Shown here in pieces: positions 16,273 to 21,895 of a stretch of DNA of 21,895 nt. The notes beneath the pieces are model-generated. The model was given only the letters and a program-made list of their open reading frames with translations. It was not told where the DNA came from and ran no database searches. Position 1 is the stretch's first letter. Each line of letters begins with the position of its first letter. The position numbers and the translations under genes are program-made. This DNA comes from Tectiglobus sp963922535 (GTDB lineage Bacteria; Pseudomonadota; Alphaproteobacteria; Rhizobiales; Hyphomicrobiaceae). The stretch lies in the NCBI GenBank assembly GCA_963922535.1, contig CAWUIN010000043.1:1-21895 (forward strand), written 5' to 3'.

Positions 16273-16536
16273 ATGGTATATTGGCGTACAGCAGGTCTCG
16301 CAGCTCTCCTGATCGTTACAGGTGTAATCAGCGCAGCGGCGCAAAATGCCCCGTCAGGAACACCGAGTGTTCAACGGCAATGCCAGAGTATTGTGCAATG
16401 CCGCTTTTTACGGGGCGATGCCTATCGTGGCTGTATTTCTGCGTACAGTTGCCGCCGCTGCCGGATCGTGCCAACAGCGTGTACGATTGATGGCCGCAGA
16501 CAAACGTGCCGTCGTTTGCGCTGCGGCTGGAGCTGA
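16273..16536 (+). CDS. Small secreted cysteine-rich, arginine-rich protein
   Basis: This 87-residue frame begins with a clear Sec signal peptide: a short charged start, a hydrophobic core (about 7-20) and a likely cleavage after AAA at 21-23. The mature part of about 64 residues has eight cysteines (37, 43, 54, 60, 63, 70, 79, 84), twelve arginines and only two acidic residues. An even number of cysteines in an exported, cationic mini-protein suggests four disulfides formed in the periplasm. I do not recognise a named family. It sits alone between ilvE and leuC, with an AT-rich gap on either side. Its role is unknown. Confidence 0.7.
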   Translation: MVYWRTAGLAALLIVTGVISAAAQNAPSGTPSVQRQCQSIVQCRFLRGDAYRGCISAYSCRRCRIVPTACTIDGRRQTCRRLRCGWS

Positions 16537-16669
16537 AGAAGGCAGTGAGTTTGCCATTTGACGTGAGTGGACAACATTCTGTTATGAATAGAAATATCGC
16601 TCATTTACGCAATGAGTTATTCCAATCCATACCTTCTCTTGCCAATCAAGGAATATTAATCAACTCATA

Positions 16670-16725
16670 AGTGATGTATTTATAGTGATGTACTTATAAT
16701 GTGTGGACGAATAATGTGTGGACGA
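16670..16725. repeat. Two adjacent tandem duplications in the leuC leader
   Basis: A 14-bp unit AGTGATGTA-TTTAT is repeated as AGTGATGTA-CTTAT (16670-16683 and 16684-16697, one mismatch). Overlapping it by two bases, the 15-bp unit ATAATGTGTGGACGA occurs twice with no mismatch (16696-16710 and 16711-16725). The pair lies just before the leuC start. Confidence 0.85.
16695..16700 (+). promoter_or_regulatory. Candidate leuC -10 box
   Basis: A perfect TATAAT lies 45 bases before the leuC ATG, at the junction of the two tandem duplications. No good -35 box is placed 16-18 bases upstream, so it is a candidate only. Confidence 0.35.
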
Positions 16726-16744
16726 ACCGGAAAGCTCATACATC

Positions 16745-18151
16745 ATGCCTAAAACGCTTTACGAAAAAATTTTTGACGACCACGTCGTTGACCGTCAGGA
16801 AGACGGCACCTGCTTGATTTACATTGATCGTCATCTCGTCCACGAGGTGACCAGCCCACAGGCTTTCGAGGGGCTGCGTATGGCCGGCCGTAAGGTGAGG
16901 GCGCCCGATAAGACGCTGGCCGTCGTGGACCACTGCGTGCCAACGTCCGATCGGGCCGGCGGCATCGATGATCCGGAAGCCAAAATCCAGGTCAATGCGC
17001 TGGCCAGGAACGTCGTTGACTTCGGCATTGAATATTATAGAGAAACCGATGTGCGCCAGGGTATTGTGCATGTCATCGGCCCCGAACAAGGTTTCACATT
17101 GCCGGGCACAACCATCGTTTGCGGCGACAGCCACACTTCCACCCATGGCGCATTCGGGGCTCTCGCGCATGGCATTGGCACCAGCGAGGTCGAGCATGTT
17201 CTTGCCACGCAAACGCTGATCCAGACGCAAGCCAGAAATATGCGCGTGACGGTTGACGGTAAAATTCCGGACGGCGTCACCGCGAAAGACATTATTCTCA
17301 CAATCATCGGCAAAATCGGTACCGCTGGTGGCACAGGCCACGTCATCGAGTACGATGGAGAAGCCATCCGGGCGCTGAGTATGGAAGGCCGGATGACGGT
17401 GTGCAACATGTCTATAGAAGGCGGTGCGCGTGCCGGAATGGTAGCGCCCGACGATAAGACCTACGCATATCTCAAAGGCCGTCCCAAGGCTCCGAAGGCA
17501 GGCGCCTGGGATATGGCCATGCGGTATTGGGAGACGCTGTACTCCGACGACGGCGCGCACTTCGACCGGCATGTCAGGCTGGACGCCTCCAATCTGCCGC
17601 CGACCGTGACATGGGGAACGAGCCCGGAAATGGTCGCAACGATCGATGGTCTTGTGCCGGATCCCGCCGATGTGCAGGACGAGGCTAAGCGCGCAGCTGT
17701 TGCCCGTGCTCTTGACTATATGGGCCTTGAGGCGAAGACGAGGATCACCGACATCGGTCTCGATGTTGTCTGGATCGGCTCATGCACCAACGGCCGCATT
17801 GAGGATATCCGTGAGGTTGCCCGTATTATCGAAGGCAGGAAGATTTCAGACCGCCTTGCTTATGCACACGTTGTCCCAGGCTCCGGTCTGGTCAAGGCGC
17901 AGGCTGAAGCCGAAGGTCTCGACCAGATCATCAAGGCGGCTGGTTTTGATTGGCGCGAACCAGGATGTTCGATGTGCCTTGGTATGAACCCAGATCAATT
18001 GAAACCCGGCCAGCGTTGTGCTGCAACATCCAATCGTAACTTTGAGGGCCGCCAGGGCTACCGCGGCCGCACGCACCTTGTGTCGCCTGCAATGGCAGCA
18101 GCGGCTGCGCTCGCTGGCCACTTTGTTGATGTGCGCGAACTTGTGGGGTGA
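16745..18151 (+). CDS. leuC: 3-isopropylmalate dehydratase large subunit
   Basis: LeuC with LeuD isomerises 2-isopropylmalate to 3-isopropylmalate in leucine biosynthesis. The aconitase-fold protein has the three 4Fe-4S ligands Cys347 (GSCTNGR), Cys408 and Cys411 (GCSMCLGMNPD), and CGDSHTSTHG. I place the start at ATG 16745 (468 residues, PKTLYEKIFDDHVVD), which matches family length. The frame also opens at GTG 16718 inside the tandem repeat, which would add nine unusual residues. leuD is not adjacent downstream. Confidence 0.96.
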   Translation: MPKTLYEKIFDDHVVDRQEDGTCLIYIDRHLVHEVTSPQAFEGLRMAGRKVRAPDKTLAVVDHCVPTSDRAGGIDDPEAKIQVNALARNVVDFGIEYYRETDVRQGIVHVIGPEQGFTLPGTTIVCGDSHTSTHGAFGALAHGIGTSEVEHVLATQTLIQTQARNMRVTVDGKIPDGVTAKDIILTIIGKIGTAGGTGHVIEYDGEAIRALSMEGRMTVCNMSIEGGARAGMVAPDDKTYAYLKGRPKAPKAGAWDMAMRYWETLYSDDGAHFDRHVRLDASNLPPTVTWGTSPEMVATIDGLVPDPADVQDEAKRAAVARALDYMGLEAKTRITDIGLDVVWIGSCTNGRIEDIREVARIIEGRKISDRLAYAHVVPGSGLVKAQAEAEGLDQIIKAAGFDWREPGCSMCLGMNPDQLKPGQRCAATSNRNFEGRQGYRGRTHLVSPAMAAAAALAGHFVDVRELVG

Positions 18152-18168
18152 TTGTCCATGATGCGGTG

Positions 18169-18208
18169 GGCTGCGATGAAAGTCGCGCCCATTGCGCTTC
18201 ATGCAGCC
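18169..18208 (+). terminator. Strong stem-loop downstream of leuC
   Basis: GGCTGC-g-ATGAA (18169-18180) pairs with TTCATGCAGCC (18198-18208): 11 base pairs with one bulged G. It begins 18 bases after the leuC stop. There is no T-run, so it may stabilise the transcript end or act with rho. Confidence 0.42.
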
Positions 18209-18298
18209 GATGACGGGCCTCTTCATTCCAGGTTTTGCGTCTCAGGCCATTTGTAGAAGAACGTCATATAGGCAAGCGCAACATAGATCGTAGTAAAT

Positions 18299-18376
18299 GA
18301 GATCACTGTCGCTTGCCCGCAAGTCCACGTGCTGGCGCAATTGTCTGGTCAATGTCACATTCAAGCTATTTGGCAT
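18299..18376 (-). pseudogene. Fragment of a ParD-like antitoxin
   Basis: From an ATG at 18376 the minus strand reads MPNSLNVTLTRQLRQHVD and then LRASDSDL, closely resembling the N-terminal strand and first helix of ParD-family ribbon-helix-helix antitoxins. The expected helix with SEYIRDLIR does not follow; the frame runs into unrelated residues (LIYYDLCCACLYD) and stops at 18242. No ParE-like toxin is nearby. I therefore read it as the 5' stub of a lost toxin-antitoxin module, next to an IS remnant. The match is by eye over 26 residues. Confidence 0.42.
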
Positions 18377-18409
18377 CGCAATACATACCGTACATGAGGT
18401 TGCTGCTCC

Positions 18410-18448
18410 CCAGCGAAAGATGAGATCCTTTCGCAGGTGATTCGCTGG
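18410..18448 (+). other. Overlapping alternative hairpins upstream of the IS110 remnant
   Basis: CCAGCGAA (18410-18417) can pair with TTCGCTGG (18441-18448). Alternatively GCGAAAG (18413-18419) can pair with CTTTCGC (18428-18434). The two structures share the same 5' arm and exclude each other. They lie 20-58 bases before the transposase start, where IS110-family elements keep the noncoding end that encodes their guide (bridge) RNA. A remnant of that RNA or of the element end is plausible but unproven. Confidence 0.4.
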
Positions 18449-18467
18449 AGACGAATGGAGAGCAGCA

Positions 18468-18707
18468 ATGAAGTTTTTCGCAGGATTGGACGCCGGTGGC
18501 AAACTCACAGCGGTTTGCATTGTGGATGAAGTGGATGCCTGGGCCTTGGCCGAGATGCTGCGCACGGGCTGGTTCAAAGCCGTGCATGTCAAGTCTGTCG
18601 ACAGCCATCGTATCGCAGAATATCCAATTCTTTCTGCCCAGACACGCCGCCATCAACTCACCGCACATTCCTATCGCCATTCTCGTGCTGATGCCTCCCA
18701 ACTTTGA
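18468..18707 (+). pseudogene. Internally deleted IS110-family transposase
   Basis: The frame opens MKFFAGLDAGGKLTAVCIVDE, the N-terminal start of the IS110 RuvC-like domain with the first catalytic Asp (Asp8). It then jumps directly to DAWALAEMLRTGWFKAVHVKS and DSHRI, which in intact transposases lie roughly 80-100 residues further on. The Glu-bearing stretch in between is missing, as is the C-terminal serine-containing domain. The last 27 residues (after SHRI) do not match the family convincingly. The deletion kept the frame. This cannot be an active transposase. Overlap with the minus-strand frame reaching 18592 is taken to be a shadow. Confidence 0.72.
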
Positions 18708-18825
18708 GCGGACTACTCACGCGAAATGACAGCCTGAAGGCCTCTCGGTCGGCCCTTTGACGACATCACGCAAACAACTTGGCAATACCCCGCTATCCTG
18801 TTGAACAACGTCCTCGACTTCGACA

Positions 18826-18856
18826 GGTTATTGGCATACTGCTATCGGTTATTGGC
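18826..18856. repeat. Direct repeats spaced two helical turns upstream of the solute-binding gene
   Basis: GGTTATTGGC occurs at 18826-18835 and 18847-18856, 21 bases apart start to start, so both copies face the same side of the helix. They end 27 bases before the preferred start of the next gene. An operator is possible, although the longer open frame would make them coding. Confidence 0.35.
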
Positions 18857-18883
18857 GTTGAACGGCCCTGGAGTAGGAGAGCA

Positions 18884-20527
18884 ATGGCAGCATACGCAAA
18901 TACGACAGAAGATACAGTAACATGGATCTGGCAGGTCGCTACGAATAGAAATCTGACCTCAGTGTTTATCGATTTGGCGAACAGCAGCCCGCTGATTGCC
19001 AACATTATCGTATTTGCCATCGTCATCTACGGCCTGGTGATCTTCATTCAACTTACCATAAACTTGTCGACGGTTTGGCATTTGTTATTCAGCAAAAGAA
19101 GCTGGCTCAGATATGCCAGTGTGGCAGCAGTTCTTCTAATGGCGATAATTATTGCTCAGATAGTGGTCAATTATGTTCGTGGCACCAGTTTGCCAGTGCC
19201 TGATATGCCACAGATCGCTGCCGTAATTGGTGAAAATGAGGTGATGCAGTGGAGCCTGCCGGAGGCGCGTGCTGGCAGTTCGCTCCGTTTCGAGGTGCAA
19301 TGGTCTGAGGAACGGAGTTTTCCTCCTGGCAATAAGACTGGTATGAGACTCGTTGACGACACAGTCATCCCGCTTGTGGCAACAGAGAATGAGACGCTAT
19401 GGTGGCGTGTGCGTGCTGTTGAGGATGCTGAAAGCGGCTACAGGAAAGTTGGCCACTGGAGTAAGCCGGTGCGGATCGATCAATACAAGAAAGCCTGGGA
19501 CAGGGTCCGAGAATCCGGAATTTTAAGGGTTGCGATGGAACGCAGCTATAACCGCTCTAAGTTTCGCTTCTATGTAGGCGCCGAGCGCGGACACGATGGC
19601 AATAAAACCCAGCAATTTGAATACCGCGGTGTTGAAATTGATCTGGCGCATCTTATTGCTGATGAATTATGTAAAAAAATGTTTATGCGCGATAGGCAGT
19701 ATAAGTCTGTTGCAGACGGCAAGGACCCTTTTTGCCTGCCTTCGAAGCCACATGAATATGAAAAACAACGCAATGAAGGGAATTGCGATAAAAAAGATTG
19801 TAAACGCATAGAGGCTAAATTTTATTCAACAGGATGGCCCGATGTTATGTCTGAGGTTAGTGATGGCAAATATGATATGGCCATATCAACGATTACGTAT
19901 ATTCAAGAACGCGAGACTGACTACAATATCCTTTTCACAAAACAGAATTATCACGAAACTGGCTTTGCTTTTGTTTATGAAATGGAAGAAGTACAAGGCC
20001 ATCTTACTCCCGATCGCAAGCCAAAACTCCAAAATGCGATTTTTGCAGCTCAAAACAAAACGACTTCGAACCGGTGCCTGCGCTATCTCAGGGGTGACAC
20101 TCAAACCGCTAGTGGAGATTGGATCGTTAATCCCAATTCTTCAAAGCAGTTTGAAATTAGCGGAAAACAGCGTTCAATCGTTGCTTTTCAAAACATTATG
20201 AGCAAGCGTGGCAGATATAAGTTTGTTGTCACAGATAAAACTTTTGCCGAAGGCTGGACAACAATTTACGGCAAGAAAAAAGTTGGTTACTTTGAGGCAA
20301 CACCGGACTTCTTCGGTACCAAGGTTCCGGACTATTGCAAAGGACAAGAGTACCGTATTGCCGTCAGGGTCGGTGAAGTCGAGTTGAGTAATGTTGCTGA
20401 TGACGTATTAAAGACTACCAATCTTGAAGATCTAAAAAAGCACGCCGAGATGGACTTCTTTTGCGCTTACGCATTGGAGAAGAGCCCTGATGATATAAAG
20501 AAGTGCCAAAAACTAGAATTGCGGTAG
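18884..20527 (+). CDS. Membrane-anchored protein with periplasmic SBP_bac_3 solute-binding domain
   Basis: Starting at ATG 18884 (AGGAG and GGAG upstream) gives 547 residues; the frame opens at TTG 18779. Two hydrophobic helices (about 37-59 and 77-98) are followed by an apparent beta-sandwich, fibronectin-like linker (about 108-205, ending in WWRVRAVED and GHWSKPVR). From about 210 a family 3 solute-binding domain reads AWDRVRESGILRVAMERSY, then FEYRGVEIDLAHLIADEL, later SDGKYDMAISTITYIQERE. Extra cysteines and lysine-rich inserts make this domain larger than usual. No permease or ATPase gene is adjacent, and there is no kinase or cyclase domain. It could be a tethered binding protein or a ligand sensor needing a partner. 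Confidence 0.75.
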   Translation: MAAYANTTEDTVTWIWQVATNRNLTSVFIDLANSSPLIANIIVFAIVIYGLVIFIQLTINLSTVWHLLFSKRSWLRYASVAAVLLMAIIIAQIVVNYVRGTSLPVPDMPQIAAVIGENEVMQWSLPEARAGSSLRFEVQWSEERSFPPGNKTGMRLVDDTVIPLVATENETLWWRVRAVEDAESGYRKVGHWSKPVRIDQYKKAWDRVRESGILRVAMERSYNRSKFRFYVGAERGHDGNKTQQFEYRGVEIDLAHLIADELCKKMFMRDRQYKSVADGKDPFCLPSKPHEYEKQRNEGNCDKKDCKRIEAKFYSTGWPDVMSEVSDGKYDMAISTITYIQERETDYNILFTKQNYHETGFAFVYEMEEVQGHLTPDRKPKLQNAIFAAQNKTTSNRCLRYLRGDTQTASGDWIVNPNSSKQFEISGKQRSIVAFQNIMSKRGRYKFVVTDKTFAEGWTTIYGKKKVGYFEATPDFFGTKVPDYCKGQEYRIAVRVGEVELSNVADDVLKTTNLEDLKKHAEMDFFCAYALEKSPDDIKKCQKLELR

Positions 20528-20603
20528 ATTGTGAAGTGCTTCAGATTTTAGTTAGGCCTGCGCCATTGAACGGGGCGGCGTAATCTGTGATGGCTGAGCT
20601 CAA

Positions 20604-20973
20604 ATGAGCGGGTTTCATGAGGTGCAGTTTCCGCCAGATATCTCATATGGCGCGTCCGGTGGGCCTGGCTATTTGACCACGGTGGTGACAACCGTGTCCG
20701 GTCACGAACGCGGCAACGCCAACTGGGCGGCCGCGCGGGCTAAATGGAATGTCGCTCATAGCCTAAAAAAGCGTGAGCAGGTGGCAGTGCTCATTGCGTT
20801 CTTTCGCAGGCCTTATTACGTTCACCTCTGCGCCCGCATCCGGCGTGCAGGTGGCAGCAGATTTCGAATTCGATGTTCCAGTGCGTTTTGACAGCGATCA
20901 GATGGATATCACCATCGAGACCTATCAGCTCGGCAGTTGGGGACAGATCCCGGTTCTGGAGATCCGGGTTTAA
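20604..20973 (+). pseudogene. Tail protein of DUF2460 family, internal deletion and frame change
   Basis: The start MSGFHEVQFPPDISYGASGG, followed by GHERGNANWAAARAKW and LIAFFR, matches the N-terminus of the phage/GTA tail family DUF2460 (TIGR02217; g12 in the Rhodobacter capsulatus gene transfer agent). Around 20805-20810 the match switches to another frame: LITFTSAPASGVQVAADFEF, then DVPVRFDSDQM, ending PVLEIRV at TAA 20971-20973, the usual family C-terminus. About 68 N-terminal and 55 C-terminal residues remain of a family length near 200, so roughly 80 codons are lost out of frame. Read on in frame 1, translation runs into unrelated residues and stops at 20891. Confidence 0.8.
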
Positions 20974-21343
20974 ACTGTCCAAGGATCGATCAGAGTAACC
21001 CCCGTTCCCTCAAAATGCCAGAAATTTGCACATCACGGATTTCAACAGGATGTCCGGATTGGCGTTGCCGGGCGGCAAGAACAGCAGCGGCATCTGCCGC
21101 TGTCTGGTCAAATGCTAGAATGCGGCTGCCGAAGTCCTCAGCAAGCGCGCTGGCAAACGCATTTTCCAGAGCCTGCCGCTTGCGGCCTTTGGCCAGGATC
21201 TCAAGATCAAAGCGGATCTCGAAAACGGTGATAGACGTGGTTCAGATCGATTCCGGCGGTTGCGTATCAAGCCACCTGACAACTGCAGGATCTGTTTCCT
21301 GGCGCATGAGAGCCGACAGAACGTTGGTATCAAGAACAATCAC
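20970..21343 (-). pseudogene. FitB/VapC-type PIN-domain toxin, inactivated
   Basis: The frame starts at GTG 21343, overlapping the antitoxin stop (GTGA), and reads VIVLDTNVLSALMRQETDP with the first PIN acidic residue. At codon 34 (21242-21244) it meets TGA where the family has Trp in ESIWTT. Beyond the stop the same frame continues TTSITVFEIRF and HPVEIRDVQIS with further PIN acidic residues. The match then shifts frame to HFEGTGVTLIDPWTV, ending at TAA 20970-20972. About 16-17 codons carrying the usual LATRN block are missing between DVQIS and HFEG. Two independent lesions therefore disable the toxin RNase. Confidence 0.85.
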
Positions 21344-21588
21344 GTGTCGAACTCGGCCGCCGTGGCTGGCTGGTTACGCAGTTCCGCAATATCATCATCG
21401 AGACCAATCTGGGCAAAGCGGTCTTTGAGACGCGTGCCAAGCGGCGGCAAAGGCGCGCCTTCCTCGCGCACAGCACTGCGCAGGATATCACGCACCTCTT
21501 CCTCAGTGCTGCGGCCATGCCGGTAAGCCCGACGCTGAAGCTTTGCCTTCACATCATCGTCCAGGTTGCGAACCACCAATTGAGCCAT
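21340..21588 (-). CDS. FitA/VapB-type ribbon-helix-helix antitoxin
   Basis: The protein MAQLVVRNLDDDVKAKLQRR followed by RHGRSTEEEVRDILRSAV is a typical FitA-like antitoxin: an N-terminal DNA-binding ribbon-helix-helix and a C-terminal toxin-neutralising tail (ending EFDT). The frame opens upstream at 21612, but I prefer ATG 21588 (82 residues), because that matches the family N-terminus and leaves the GATATC dyad outside the gene. The frame is intact, although its toxin partner is broken. It would normally repress its own operon alone or in complex with the toxin. Confidence 0.88.
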   Translation of the reverse strand: MAQLVVRNLDDDVKAKLQRRAYRHGRSTEEEVRDILRSAVREEGAPLPPLGTRLKDRFAQIGLDDDIAELRNQPATAAEFDT

Positions 21589-21604
21589 GACCATCTTCAT
21601 TGTT

Positions 21605-21618
21605 GATATCACGATATC
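21605..21618. promoter_or_regulatory. Candidate antitoxin operator
   Basis: GATATC-ac-GATATC is a perfect inverted repeat with 6-bp arms, 17 bases upstream of the preferred antitoxin start. Ribbon-helix-helix antitoxins usually bind such a dyad to repress their own promoter. Confidence 0.5.
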
Positions 21619-21663
21619 GCATGCGCTCCGTATTTTGCAAGCCTTGAAACCAGAGACTTGCCG

Positions 21664-21837
21664 ATGAAATCAACCTCCATAGCGCTGGCCGCTCAGATTG
21701 CAGGCCCGGTCACGACGCTCGCCACGTGCTGGCGCATCACGCGTATGGATGGCGCAGAGTTTTTCTTCACCGACCACGGTCAGACCGGCGTTGCTCGGCA
21801 CGGTGTTGACGTTTCATCGCCCTGGGTTACGAATTGA
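21664..21837 (+). pseudogene. N-terminal fragment of a DUF2163 tail protein
   Basis: A 57-codon frame reads MKSTSIALAAQIAGPVTTLA, then CWRITRMDG and FTDH, matching the N-terminus of the DUF2163 family (TIGR02218; g13 in the R. capsulatus gene transfer agent), normally about 280-300 residues. After FTDH the family match fades and a TGA follows at 21835-21837. In GTA and related phage modules this gene directly follows the DUF2460 gene on the same strand, as it does here apart from the inserted toxin-antitoxin pair. The last 58 bases of the window hold nothing I recognise. Confidence 0.68.
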
Positions 21838-21895
21838 AGGACTTATACCAATCCATAGATGAATTGACTCACCTGGATTCACTTTTGCCGCAAAT

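Noticed and set aside
16718..16744. GTG 16718 as the leuC start
   Set aside because: Would add nine residues not seen in the family and begin inside the tandem duplication. ATG 16745 gives the usual length and N-terminus.
18242..18592. Full 116-residue minus-strand frame as a gene
   Set aside because: Its first 60 codons are antisense to the IS110 remnant; only the part from 18376 onward resembles a protein family.
20528..20603. C-terminal end of a tape-measure-like gene upstream of DUF2460
   Set aside because: A few in-frame residues (RPAPLNGAA then stop) precede the gene, but this is too short to assign to any family.
1..21895. tRNA, rRNA genes or CRISPR arrays
   Set aside because: No cloverleaf with TTCGA-type loop, no rRNA-like stretch and no regularly spaced repeats were seen by eye in the intergenic regions.

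Overview
The window looks like chromosomal DNA of an alphaproteobacterium of the order Hyphomicrobiales (Rhizobiales). The main grounds are gene content and order: hisB, a DUF2628 membrane protein and hisH run divergently from hslV-hslU; guaB is followed by an RsmB-type methyltransferase; and a marR-ompR-envZ-like operon faces a branched-chain aminotransferase. The HslV N-terminus, the LeuC sequence and decayed gene-transfer-agent-like tail genes fit the same group. This assignment comes from family recognition by eye; no database search was run. Base composition is moderate, with several clearly AT-rich intergenic stretches.

Layout. 1-2860: a stand-alone radical SAM protein (+) converges on a proline-rich protein (-) that carries two copies of an unrecognised C-terminal domain. 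2864-4667: histidine biosynthesis genes hisB, DUF2628 and hisH (-), tightly coupled, but hisA and hisF do not follow. 4962-6950: hslVU protease (+). 6951-7536: a long intergenic stretch. 7537-11802: guaB, a possible 28-codon leader peptide, an rsmB-like gene, an alpha/beta hydrolase and tspO (+). 11937-15061: marR, an OmpR-type regulator, an EnvZ-type kinase and a small membrane ORF (-), with a short possible control region shared with the aminotransferase gene. 15198-18151: branched-chain aminotransferase, a small secreted cysteine-rich protein, and leuC (+), giving two genes connected with branched-chain amino acids. The leuC leader holds two adjacent short tandem duplications.

18152-21895 is an accessory, decaying region. 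It contains a ParD-like antitoxin fragment, an internally deleted IS110-family transposase with an unusual hairpin cluster upstream, and an intact large protein with two membrane segments, an apparent beta-sandwich linker and a periplasmic solute-binding (SBP_bac_3) domain. After these comes a wreck of a phage or GTA tail module: a DUF2460 gene with an internal deletion and frame change, and a DUF2163 gene cut short. A FitAB/VapBC toxin-antitoxin pair on the opposite strand lies between the two tail genes. Its antitoxin is intact, but the toxin has a TGG-to-TGA nonsense codon and an out-of-frame internal deletion near its end.

The core genes look ordinary. The most interesting items are the disarmed toxin-antitoxin pair inside the tail wreck, the membrane-tethered solute-binding protein with no transporter beside it, the cysteine-rich secreted peptide, the duplicated-domain protein, and perfect or near-perfect 12-15 bp tandem duplications in three intergenic regions.
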